A stretch of DNA of 34,463 bases. It comes from an uncultured Acetatifactor sp. GTDB lineage: Bacteria > Bacillota > Clostridia > Lachnospirales > Lachnospiraceae. Shown in pieces: positions 23,601 through 32,400 of the stretch. The stretch is from the NCBI GenBank assembly GCA_910585615.1, contig CAJUFO010000020.1, positions 1 to 34,463 of the forward strand, read 5' to 3'. Made by a program: the position numbers and the translations under genes. Under the pieces are notes generated by a model. That model had not been told where the DNA came from. It worked only from the letters and a program-made list of their open reading frames with translations, and did no database searches. How positions within the stretch are numbered: position 1 is the stretch's first letter; every line of letters starts with the position of its first letter.

Positions 23601-23723
23601 CGCACCAACTTGAACCGATATAACCGCGATGAATTCCAGCACATCGATGCCAATCTAATCCTAAAGCTTTGCGAGTGTTTTGACTGCACGGTGGGCGATT
23701 TATTTGAAATCAGGGAAAGGTGA
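23601..23723 (+). pseudogene. C-terminal remnant of an XRE/Cro-type regulator
   Basis: On the plus strand a frame ending at TGA 23721-23723 reads TNLNRYNRDEF, then IDANLILKLCECFDCTVGDL and FEIRER. This matches the second half of small Cro/C1-family helix-turn-helix proteins (last helices and the CxxLDCxxGDLFE-like ending). No start codon with a ribosome site and no N-terminal half (helix-turn-helix) can be found upstream; the frame upstream continues as unrelated text into the promoter region of the minus-strand MmcQ-EVE gene. It is therefore a truncated relic. The bases here are more AT-rich than the neighbours. Confidence 0.65.
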
Positions 23724-23731
23724 ATCCACTC

Positions 23732-24364
23732 TTACAGGAAAATCCGCAGCAGCATGAACAGCAATATGGCAACGTAGATAATCCGGAACGCCGCGTCGCC
23801 CACATAGGTGTCCCCATCCGCATCATCCGTCCTGAACATGCCGGGATTCTGCCGGAATATGCCGCACTGCAGTCCCTCCACGTACCAGTTCCAGCCGTTT
23901 GAGCCAGAATAGAGCTTCACCTCCGGCGATTTCAGGTATAGATGCACCGGAATGCGGTAGGCCCCGGTCTTTATCTCTGTGCCGCAGGCAAAGCCCTCCT
24001 CTATCTTCTCAATGACCAGATAATATCTTCTCCGGTAATAGACATGTCCATGACGGCCCCGGAAAGGAACCCTCTCCGACTCGATGCGCCTGATGATGCC
24101 CCGGCAGCACCTTCCTTTGGAAATCGCTTCCCGCCGCTTCCTTCGAAGAATCAGGACAGCCCGACCCTTCCTATACCCTATGTACAGCGGCAATAACCCG
24201 CCCAGCAGGAATATCACTGCGTTCGCTCCGTTGTTCATGGTCCCTTTCAGCAGTGTGCTGAACAACGCGCTGTACCAGACGGCGGCAAATGTCAGCAGTA
24301 TGACCATATCCCCCAGCTCTTCCTCTGCCGGCAGAATCCTCCTCTGAAACATCCGTCCCCTCAT
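23732..24364 (-). CDS. Three-helix membrane protein, unknown function
   Basis: A 210-residue integral membrane protein. Predicted helices are about residues 20-38 (MVILLTFAAVWYSALFSTLL) and 49-64, and a C-terminal one at about 190-208 (IIYVAILLFMLL). Between them is a soluble basic domain of about 115 residues with strand-like text (HVYYRRRYYLVIEKI, GAYRIPVHLYL), reminiscent of DUF3592-type proteins; the family call is tentative. I place the start at ATG 24364, which overlaps the NUDIX stop codon in an ATGA arrangement, so the two genes are translationally coupled. Function unknown. Confidence 0.75.
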   Translation of the reverse strand: MRGRMFQRRILPAEEELGDMVILLTFAAVWYSALFSTLLKGTMNNGANAVIFLLGGLLPLYIGYRKGRAVLILRRKRREAISKGRCCRGIIRRIESERVPFRGRHGHVYYRRRYYLVIEKIEEGFACGTEIKTGAYRIPVHLYLKSPEVKLYSGSNGWNWYVEGLQCGIFRQNPGMFRTDDADGDTYVGDAAFRIIYVAILLFMLLRIFL

Positions 24365-25038
24365 CCCCTCTGGGCCAGAAGCCACGCCAGGATATGGATT
24401 GCCTGCTGGAACCGGCCCTTTTCAATCATTTCCTCAATCTCTTCGGCGGAGTATTTCCTGACATACAGGAATTCGGTCTCGTCCAGGTGCTGAGTTCCCG
24501 CCTTGCGGCAGTTCCGGGCCGTGAAGATATAGGCATAGTTGTCCGCTATGGTGGCGTTGGAGGGGATGGCGCACAGAAACTTCCATTCATCGGATACATA
24601 GCCGGTCTCCTCCAGCAGCTCCCGCTTTGCGGCCTCCAGCGCGTCCTCTGCCACGTCGGGGCCATGCCCTGTGCCGTACTGTATGCCGTCCTTCCGCTCA
24701 ATGCCGCCTGCAGGGAATTCCGTGGTCACCTGCCTGATGCCCTGGCGGAACTGCCTGACGCAAAGATAGTCCCCCTCTTCGTCCGATGCCACGATGGTAC
24801 AGTAGTCCCGGCGGCTGTAGCTGTAAAAGGGCCCGAAGACCTTTCCGTCCGGGAAACGGTAATCGGAGCGCTTGAAGTCTATCCACTGGTCCTGCACGAT
24901 ATGCTCTGTGCTGATTTCCTCCCAGGCAAGCCTTTCCGCCGTATCCTTTGCTTCCATCACGCTGTCGTCGGGCTTTGCCGATGCCGCTGTTACTTTATGC
25001 CTGCTGTCCATATTCCTGTCCATTCCCTGGCCTCCCAT
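24361..25038 (-). CDS. NUDIX hydrolase (ADP-ribose pyrophosphatase-like)
   Basis: A 225-residue cytoplasmic NUDIX protein. The box reads EDALEAAKRELLEETGY, giving the catalytic REXXEE helix; the leading Gly sits one residue off the strict G-x5-E spacing. Upstream are VRQFRQGIRQVTTEFPAGGIE, typical of ADP-sugar pyrophosphatases, which hydrolyse ADP-ribose-like nucleoside diphosphates. The first 35 residues are polar and not family-like, so a later Met is possible, but AAAGGA lies 9 bases before ATG 25038. It precedes the membrane protein with an ATGA overlap. Substrate not determinable. Confidence 0.88.
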   Translation of the reverse strand: MGGQGMDRNMDSRHKVTAASAKPDDSVMEAKDTAERLAWEEISTEHIVQDQWIDFKRSDYRFPDGKVFGPFYSYSRRDYCTIVASDEEGDYLCVRQFRQGIRQVTTEFPAGGIERKDGIQYGTGHGPDVAEDALEAAKRELLEETGYVSDEWKFLCAIPSNATIADNYAYIFTARNCRKAGTQHLDETEFLYVRKYSAEEIEEMIEKGRFQQAIHILAWLLAQRG

Positions 25039-25123
25039 TCAATGATATCCTTTCTATTGGAATGCTTTTCTTCCATGATAAACCGGTGCTTTGACAAATG
25101 TCATCCAGACACCGATTCCAATC

Positions 25124-25441
25124 CTACAATCCCCGGATGATATTTATATAATCCTGCCTCCGATCGACTACCGCATATACAATTGCTTCTTTTCTGCTTT
25201 CATTTACCTTATAGAAAACCAAATCCTTTTCAAGAATCAATACTTTGTATCCCTGCCTTTTCAGCACAAGATATTGGGGTTCCGTCCCAATATCAGGATT
25301 GTCGGCCGGCGCCAGGATAGCTCTTTCCAAATCATCCAATTTCTGAAGCGCTACCTCACCGCCGAATTTTTCTGCTATATAGAGAATGATTTTCCTGATC
25401 TGCGAATCGGCCACATCCGTCCGAATTACATGATATCCCAA
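25124..25441 (-). CDS. RelE/ParE-family toxin
   Basis: A 105-residue toxin of the RelE/ParE superfamily. It has the N-terminal helix DVADSQIRKIILYIAEKFG, then ALQKLDDLERAI, and the C-terminal strands GYKVLILEKDLVFYKV and AIVYAVVDRRQDYINII, the usual order for these small ribosome- or gyrase-directed toxins. It starts with TTG at 25441, preceded by GGGAGGG that overlaps the last codons of the antitoxin; the gap is 2 bases, so the pair is coupled. Which target (mRNA on ribosomes or gyrase) cannot be told from the sequence. Confidence 0.88.
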   Translation of the reverse strand: MGYHVIRTDVADSQIRKIILYIAEKFGGEVALQKLDDLERAILAPADNPDIGTEPQYLVLKRQGYKVLILEKDLVFYKVNESRKEAIVYAVVDRRQDYINIIRGL

Positions 25442-25443
25442 AG

Positions 25444-25722
25444 CTAGCCCTCCCGCAGCAGGTTCCTCAAAGAGTCAAATGTCTCACAGACAGGTGCGAC
25501 CCTTCCATTCTTCACATCGCCTTCCGCTTCAGCAAGAATCTCCAAAAGTTCAATCCGGGCTTTCATCCTCTTATATTCCTCATAAGCCATTGAAACGGTA
25601 TCTCCTCGTCCGTTCACCGTAATAATTACTACCTCATTGTCTTCCCTGCACTGCCTTGAAATTTCATTGTAATGGTTCCTTAAGTCTGCCGATGGCCTGA
25701 TTGTTTCCTGCAATGCCAGCAT
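25444..25722 (-). CDS. Phd/YefM-family antitoxin
   Basis: A 92-residue antitoxin. The N-terminal half (LQETIRPSADLRNHYNEISR and NEVVIITVNGRGDTVSMAYEEYKRM) matches the Phd/YefM DNA-binding dimerisation fold; the C-terminal tail (AEAEGDVKNGRVAPVCETFD) is the toxin-binding part. I start at ATG 25722 with GGAGGT 8 bases upstream; the frame extends to 25752 into the operator. It should repress its own promoter through the palindrome at 25747-25771 and neutralise the downstream toxin. Confidence 0.88.
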   Translation of the reverse strand: MLALQETIRPSADLRNHYNEISRQCREDNEVVIITVNGRGDTVSMAYEEYKRMKARIELLEILAEAEGDVKNGRVAPVCETFDSLRNLLREG

Positions 25723-25746
25723 GCATATACCTCCGTTCATTTCTGT

Positions 25747-25771
25747 AGACATATTATATCACTATATGTCT
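25747..25771. promoter_or_regulatory. Palindromic operator of the toxin-antitoxin operon
   Basis: AGACATAT (25747-25754) and ATATGTCT (25764-25771) are perfect 8-base arms with a 9-base spacer. It covers the -10 hexamer of the promoter, the standard site for antitoxin autorepression. Confidence 0.65.
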
Positions 25772-25781
25772 ATCCCTTCAA
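25753..25781 (-). promoter_or_regulatory. Promoter of the toxin-antitoxin operon
   Basis: On the minus strand TTGAAG (25776-25781) and the perfect -10 TATAAT (25753-25758) are 17 bases apart. The start of transcription would fall about 25 bases before the antitoxin ATG. Confidence 0.7.
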
Positions 25782-25839
25782 GGTTTATTATTTCCCATTT
25801 CACTATCTGCATTTCGCTGTCTGTTCACTCAACTATGAA

Positions 25840-28800
25840 TCAACTTGTTGTCCGGGCCTTCCGCCCAACCGCCGCATCCAGTCTCCGCCGGATTTCCCGC
25901 ATGGCCTCCCCGTCCACCTTGCAGACTTTCCTGTCATAGGTATACAGTCCGTTGACCTCGTCCTCCACATCGGAGAGCTGGGTGTAGATGCAGCCACAGA
26001 GCCCCCTGGAAATCGCCGGAAAGATGGCCTCCTCGTACAGCCTCCGGATCCGCTCCGTCAGCTCCTGCCCGTCCGCGCAGTCGCCGTAGCCGAAGCTGGC
26101 GTATTTGGCGTAAAAATGTTCCGGCACCCGGCAGGAATAGCCGCCGCATTCCGACACCAGTACCGGCTTGTCAGGGTTTTCGGGAACTGACAGGCGCTTG
26201 AAATAGATATGCTGGCTGTCGAAGTCGCTGTACTGCCCCGGAAACCACCCTGATGCGGTATCGTAGAGCCTGGTGCCGTCCAGGACTTTCGCCTCCCGGT
26301 ACATGGCATCGCTGTCGAACTGCCCCCAGCCCTCGTTGAAGATGGTATAGGCGATGACGCTGGGATGGTTGTACAGATGCCTGATGGTGTCCGCCATGTG
26401 CAGTCTGAAAAATTCTTTCCGTCGCCTGCTGCCCAGCCTGACAGCGCCTTTCAGGTTCAGCCCGATGGTGGGCAGGGCCGTGTCCCCGATCCAGGAATAG
26501 CGTCCGCTGTTCACCATGTCCTGCATCACCAGCATGCCGTGGAGGTCACAGTAATAGTAAAAGCATTCCGGCTCGATTTTGATATGCTTGCGCAGCAGAT
26601 TCAGGCCCAGTTCTTTCATGCGCAGGATGTCCCGCTCATACTCCGCCGCCTGCGCCGGGAGATAGATTCCGTCACAGAAATATCCCTGATCCAGGACACC
26701 GTGGAGGAATACAGGCTCCCCGTTCAGGCAGACTCTCGGGATGCCGTCCCTCTGCTCTATGGCAATGGTTCTGAGTCCGAAATAAGAGAATACCCTGTCC
26801 TCTCCCATTTCCACCGTCATATCGTATAGATGAGGATGTTCTGTCGTCCACAGCAAGGGCTGATAAAATGTCCCTTCAGCCAGAGAAATTCTGGAGAGGT
26901 CGATTTCCACCGCATCGCCCTGCGTCCGCACTGTGTGGAAGCTTCCGTCCTGGAGCTTGATGGTGACAGATAAGCTTTCGGCGGCATTGTTCGGTGCCCT
27001 ATCTGCACAGGCAGCTTTTTCGCTACCGACAAACCTCTGTGCAGCTTCTCCCGTCCGCTTCCCACCGCCCCGCGCTACGGCTATCCGCACCTTCCGCGTA
27101 TCTGCCGTCACATCCAGCCTTTCGATATAGCTGTCCGGCACCGGCTCCAGCCACACGCTCTGCCAGATGCCGCTCACCGGCGTATACCACATGCCGCCAC
27201 GGGCCTTCCGCTGCTTTCCGTAAGGATACCGCGCCGACAGGGTGTCCTCCGCCTTCACGCACAGCAGGTTCTCCCCCTTCTCGTCGTCTGCCAGATATTC
27301 CGTCACATCGAACCAAAAAGGCAGATAGCCGCCCTCATGCCTGCCCACGAACCGCCCGTTCAGGAAGACCTCCGCTACCTGGTCCACGGCCCCGAAGTGC
27401 AGCAGGACGCGCCCACCCTTCCCCTGTTCAGAGAAAAATTCCTCCGGCAGGGTAAAGCTCCTGGCATATTCCAGCTTGGCGCCAACGCGCCCCTTATATC
27501 CCGACAGCAGCGCCTGAGGCGGGAAAGGCACCAGAATCTCCTGTCCGTTCAGCCGCCACTTTCCGTTGAGGTTCATCCACCTTTCTCTGCGCATCTGGGG
27601 GCGGGGGTAGGCGTCCCAGACCTGGCCAGGCACCTCAGAGCCTCCTGTATACATATCCACAGTCTGCAAGTTATGTGGCCCGGATGCAGCCTTATCCTCC
27701 GACTCCGGCCGGTTTTCTGGTATCATCCTGCCCTCATCCCACAACCCGGGCACTTTCCGCGCCCCCATGCCCGCCTCTGCTCCATCCCTCTGCCTGGCGG
27801 CGCTTAGCATCTCAGTGCTTTTCCCCGGGGATGCCGCCCCGGCCTCCGGTAGGTCCGTAACGCTTTCTCTCCGTTCCTCTCCCTGGCCCATGCCTCCAAG
27901 AACCCACTCCCCGCACTGGCTCACCAGCCTGTGATGCCCCCTGCGCATCATCCGGAAAATCAGGCCCAATGCCGTCAAAGTGGCCACTGCCGCCAGAAAT
28001 GCCGCCGCGAAGATATCCCGGTTCGGCAGAAAGGATGCAGTGCCGTCCGAATTCACGATTTGTTCCGCGTCCCGCAGCACGAAAGCCCCGATGGCAGGCC
28101 CCAGGATACCCGGTATCAGCACCTGCCCAATGATCCGGATGCCCTGGAACTGGCCCGCCCGCTGCCCCGGAATGTTGCTCCGGATCATGGCCCCGAACAC
28201 CGCCATGCCCGTCAGATACCCTGTCATCATCAAAAGGGAACCGATAAAGACGATTCCCGTAGCCCGCCCGAAATACAGCAGCACATATCCCGCCATCAGG
28301 AGCAATATGGAGGGCACCACCGAAGGCCGGAACCCCAGCAGGTCATAGAGCCTCCCATAAAACGCCGTGACCACGGCCGCCAGCACAATGGCCGGAGCCA
28401 TGACCATTACATAGTTAGCCATGCCTAATGTCTTTTCATAATACAGTATCAAGTATGGCATGAAGATATTGATGGAGATGCCGAACACAGCGAAAGCCCC
28501 TATCACCGCGTACAGCAGCGGATTCTCCCGCAGAACGGACAGGCGGAAGCTGTAGGAGACATTCCCCCAGTAGCTGGCCCGCTCCTCCCCTGGCCTTCCT
28601 CCCCGCCTTGCCTGCTGCTTTGCCTTGGGCTCAGCATGCGGTCCTGGCTCTGTCTGCTGTTCCGCCACCCGCTTCGTCTGCGGCTTTATCCCCTGCTTTT
28701 CCTCAATCAGAAAGAACCCCAGCCCTCCAATCAGCATCACGGCAGCGCCCACGATCAGGTAGATGGCCGTCCAGCTCTCCGCCCTGTCCAGGTCGAAGGC

Positions 28801-29394
28801 GGAGAACCCGCCGAACACCACCAGAATGGCCACCAAAGGCATCATGGAATTGACGCCCTCTATCTTCCCTCTGTTGCCGCCATCGCCCCAGTCCGTCATC
28901 CAGGCGTTGAAGCAGGCATCGTTGGCCGATGAGCCCAGGAAGGTCATCACGCAGTCCAGCACGATCACCAGCGTGATGCCCAAAGACGCCGCCCCCAGGG
29001 CGCTCCCCGCCAGAGGCGTCAGGAAATCCACCCGCAGAAGCGCGAAGGCCAGGATGGACAGGCCCCAGGCCAGATATCCCCCGCAGATAAAGGCCTTGCG
29101 CTTTCCCACATAGTCCGTGAAAGCCCCCACCAGAATGGTGGTCACCGTGGCCGCCACGGAGCTGGCCCCCACCATCAGGGAGATGTCCGCCGCCGAGGCG
29201 TGGAACATCTTATAGATGAAGACATTGAAATACATGTTCTCCACCACCCAGGCCACCTGCCCCATGAGGCTGAAGATGGACAGCGCCGCCCAGAATTTCC
29301 CATGGAACTTTTTTCGCACAACCCTTTCGCTCGAATCCATATGCTTATCCCCATCCGATTCCTGCCAGATTTCCACAGCTATCTTTTCCCCCAT
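25840..29394 (-). CDS. MFS transporter fused to family 2 glycoside hydrolase
   Basis: A single uninterrupted 1184-codon frame. Residues about 27-485 are a 12-helix MFS transporter (WVVENMYFNVFIY at the first helix, VGAFTDYVGKRK as the loop motif, a long basic central loop). Residues 486-590 are a polar low-complexity linker. Residues about 591-1184 are a GH2 enzyme: LNGKWRLNG and PFPPQALLSG in the sugar-binding domain, RKHIKIEP and IFNEGWGQFD in the barrel (acid/base Glu1021), then VSECGGYS (nucleophile Glu1082). An MFS with even helix number puts the hydrolase in the cytoplasm, so import and cleavage of a beta-glycoside or glucuronide would be coupled. The exact sugar is unknown. ATG 29394 or ATG 29340 (better GGGG site) may be the start; the promoter is at 29439-29467. 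Confidence 0.88.
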   Translation of the reverse strand: MGEKIAVEIWQESDGDKHMDSSERVVRKKFHGKFWAALSIFSLMGQVAWVVENMYFNVFIYKMFHASAADISLMVGASSVAATVTTILVGAFTDYVGKRKAFICGGYLAWGLSILAFALLRVDFLTPLAGSALGAASLGITLVIVLDCVMTFLGSSANDACFNAWMTDWGDGGNRGKIEGVNSMMPLVAILVVFGGFSAFDLDRAESWTAIYLIVGAAVMLIGGLGFFLIEEKQGIKPQTKRVAEQQTEPGPHAEPKAKQQARRGGRPGEERASYWGNVSYSFRLSVLRENPLLYAVIGAFAVFGISINIFMPYLILYYEKTLGMANYVMVMAPAIVLAAVVTAFYGRLYDLLGFRPSVVPSILLLMAGYVLLYFGRATGIVFIGSLLMMTGYLTGMAVFGAMIRSNIPGQRAGQFQGIRIIGQVLIPGILGPAIGAFVLRDAEQIVNSDGTASFLPNRDIFAAAFLAAVATLTALGLIFRMMRRGHHRLVSQCGEWVLGGMGQGEERRESVTDLPEAGAASPGKSTEMLSAARQRDGAEAGMGARKVPGLWDEGRMIPENRPESEDKAASGPHNLQTVDMYTGGSEVPGQVWDAYPRPQMRRERWMNLNGKWRLNGQEILVPFPPQALLSGYKGRVGAKLEYARSFTLPEEFFSEQGKGGRVLLHFGAVDQVAEVFLNGRFVGRHEGGYLPFWFDVTEYLADDEKGENLLCVKAEDTLSARYPYGKQRKARGGMWYTPVSGIWQSVWLEPVPDSYIERLDVTADTRKVRIAVARGGGKRTGEAAQRFVGSEKAACADRAPNNAAESLSVTIKLQDGSFHTVRTQGDAVEIDLSRISLAEGTFYQPLLWTTEHPHLYDMTVEMGEDRVFSYFGLRTIAIEQRDGIPRVCLNGEPVFLHGVLDQGYFCDGIYLPAQAAEYERDILRMKELGLNLLRKHIKIEPECFYYYCDLHGMLVMQDMVNSGRYSWIGDTALPTIGLNLKGAVRLGSRRRKEFFRLHMADTIRHLYNHPSVIAYTIFNEGWGQFDSDAMYREAKVLDGTRLYDTASGWFPGQYSDFDSQHIYFKRLSVPENPDKPVLVSECGGYSCRVPEHFYAKYASFGYGDCADGQELTERIRRLYEEAIFPAISRGLCGCIYTQLSDVEDEVNGLYTYDRKVCKVDGEAMREIRRRLDAAVGRKARTTS
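27631..27646 (-). promoter_or_regulatory. Internal Shine-Dalgarno and GTG start within the MFS-GH2 gene
   Basis: On the minus strand AGGAGG (27641-27646) is followed after 7 bases by GTG (27631-27633), in frame, at residue 588. This lies in the linker just before the GH2 domain (VPGQVWDAY onward). Initiation here would make a free hydrolase of about 597 residues beside the fusion. Inference from spacing and position only. Confidence 0.4.
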
Positions 29395-29438
29395 TCTGTC
29401 TGCTTCCCGAAAGCACAGCCAACCCTACTTTTGTATCC

Positions 29439-29467
29439 AGTATAGCTGACATCCTGTAACATTACAA
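29439..29467 (-). promoter_or_regulatory. Promoter of the MFS-GH2 gene
   Basis: On the minus strand TTGTAA (29462-29467) and TATACT (29439-29444) are 17 bases apart. The -35 overlaps the last codons of the ATPase gene that ends at 29462. Confidence 0.6.
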
Positions 29468-32400
29468 ATTATTATTTTTAGAATTCCTCCCTACCCTGCC
29501 AGTCAGGGTATCCCCACCATAGAGGACTTTACCTCCATATGCTCTATCCGCTCCTGCTTTTCCCATTACTTCTGGGGCTCTGCCACTATTACATACCAGA
29601 TAAATAACTTGATACTGTCTTGTAATTTCTTCCAGCAGCTTCAGAGCACGTCCTGTATGCTCATCATCCAAATTAACAAATGGATCGTCAAGAATCAGGA
29701 ACGGCTTCTCTTTTGTAAATAAAGCATCAATTAAAGCCAGCCGCATACAAATCATAATACTGTCAGCCATACCCGCACTAAAACAACCGACTTCCCGAGC
29801 AGCTCCCTGCTCATCAACATAGAGTTTCAAATCCTTATCTATCATGGCATGCCCAAGTTCACCTTCCAAAAAAGAAGACGCATAGCTTTCAAATCCACGC
29901 TCCACCTTGCCAACATAGCTGTTTGCAAGATTATCCTTCGCCTGACTCAATAGCTCCATTGTCTGATCGAGCAGGCTGCATTTCTTTTCTGCCTCCTGAC
30001 GCTCTTCAGATATATACGCCATTTGATCATCCCACTCAGGAATCCGCTCCACACTCCGGCGCAAACTATCTCTGTCCTGTCGGAATCTACGTAACTTCGA
30101 TTCAATCCCTTCAATCTGCTCTTGCGTCGTTTTTTCCAATCTTTGCAGAACCTCCAGTTCGGGATAATCAGGGATTTCCTCTGAGAACTGTTGTTCGATA
30201 TCCGGATTCTCGGAAAGAAACCGTTTCAGTTTCTCACTCGCCTCCTCCAAATTCTTCTGACAACCGGCCCGCCTGTGAAGAGCATCTGCCGCCTGCTCAA
30301 TCATCTCCTGCGCAGAAGCACCCGAAAGCCGGTATTTTTGAACAAATGCCTGGACAGCTATATCTGCCTCTTGCTTTTGCTGCAAAGCTTCATCATAGGC
30401 CTGGGCATAATACTCTGCATGGTCTGTTGCTTCTTTATAGGCTTCAAATCTTTTACGCAATTTCTGCAAGCAAAGATTTGGTTCTACCTGGGAATCATAG
30501 GCCTCATACTTCACGAGTGTATTTTGGATTTCTCCGTTCAGTTCCCTAGCGCGCATATTAAAATTCGCATTATCACGCTGCATAGCCTGCTGCTTATCAC
30601 GTAGTTCTTCATAGGCAGTCGCATCTGTTATCAGAGTTTGTATGCCTTGGCGAAGATCTGCCTGCAGAACGGATGGATAATAACATTGGAGTTCATTTGT
30701 AAGCTGCCTCCGATAAGACGTAATCTGCTCTGAAAGCTTTTCTCGTTCTGCGCTTACTTCTTCAACCCGGGCTTTCAGCGTCCGATACCTACGGCAGGAC
30801 TCCCGAAGTTCTTTCACACAATCTTCTGCATAAGGTCTGCCAGGATAATATGTATCCAGAACAGCTCGAATCCCGCGATACTTTTCTCCTATCTCCTGGT
30901 CAATGCGCTGTACTTTATCCTCACAGGCTTCCTTTTTGTCTTTCAGTTCCGCAAATCGTTTTGTATCAATCAGCAACTGGACAAGTCTATTTTCGGGTTC
31001 AGCCACATCAGGGTAAAATCGATACAAAAAGTCATTCAAAGAATGCTGCAAATCATAAAGTTCCTGGTTTTCCTCATCCGTAATAGCACTTGCCGTAATC
31101 ATTGACGGGCCTTTCTGCTGCCCACTCATCATCTGTTTGACATAGACCCAAAACGATGCCAGTAAAGCCAAGAATCCCCCAACAAGCAACAGAATACCGA
31201 CAACCTGCTGGTCTGCCGTAAGGCAAATGATTCCAATAACAATGAGAACGGCACCCAACAGACCACAAGAAACCGAAACCGGGGAAAGCGATGACTTTTT
31301 CGTCTCTGGCTTTTGGGCAATCACTGTTTTCGCATTCTTTTTTCCAGTAAGCTCTGTGATTCGACGGCAGTCCTTCTGCTTTTCCTGAATTTCCTGTTCC
31401 GTTGGCATGCCGGATGCAAAGGTACGCTGCAAGGCCTGATAGTCCGCCTGATCTTTCCCTGTAAACAAATAACCCTCACGGCTTTTCTTCAGGGCATCCA
31501 GGTCATGCTGTTTCTCCTCGCAGTCAGCAAGCATACTTTCATCTGGAGCGCCATTTCCAAACAGCTTTTTCAGGCTGTCATACTCCTCCTGTTCTTCTAC
31601 AGGCACCATCAGACTGTCACGATGTAGTCGCTTTGCTTTTAAATCATCCGCAATGCCGAGAAGTTCCTGCTGCTTTTCTTCGGAGGGAACCCCGTTTTCA
31701 AACAGGAGTCCAAGCTCGTCCAGGCGTTGCCGCTCCTCCGGAAGCATCTGTGCCGTCAACCTGGCTGAAACCGCTGCAAGCTCATTGCACTGTCGTTCAC
31801 AGTGGTTAACCTCCTCCGATACCCTGTCAACATCCGAGAAGAGCCCTTTCTCCTTTTCAGCAACAGCGCAATCCTCATCAGAAAGCTTTAGTGTCTGTAG
31901 ACGTTTTGCTGACTGTGCAGAAATCTCCATATTGCTTCGTTGTTTCTTGATTTCTTCTGTTGTAGGATATCCTGCAGGATAATTCGTATCAAGCTTCTCC
32001 AACTCCTGCTGATTTTTCTGCACATCCCGCTGTAGTTCGCGCAATCGTTCCTTATGTGCACGTACTGCTTTCTGGCTAGAAGATATGCGGATTTTTTCGC
32101 GTAACTCCTTTACTGTTTCTGTCTTCTCTGCCTTTTCCCTATCCCATCTGTCTATGTCATCTAAAATATCAATAAGCTGTGGTTTTTGGGTCTCCGCTTT
32201 ATGTTTCTGCGCTTCCAATCCATTATAGGTATCCATGAGCCTTTGAATCTGGCCGCCACTTCCACGGTAGGGTTTGTATTTGCTCCTAAGCTGATGCAAG
32301 GCATCCCTGGCCGTATCATAGTTATTCAAGTCATTCGTATTATCCACAAGATTGCTCAGTTTTGTGCGAATCGATGTCGTAGCAGAGACATCAGTTTGCG

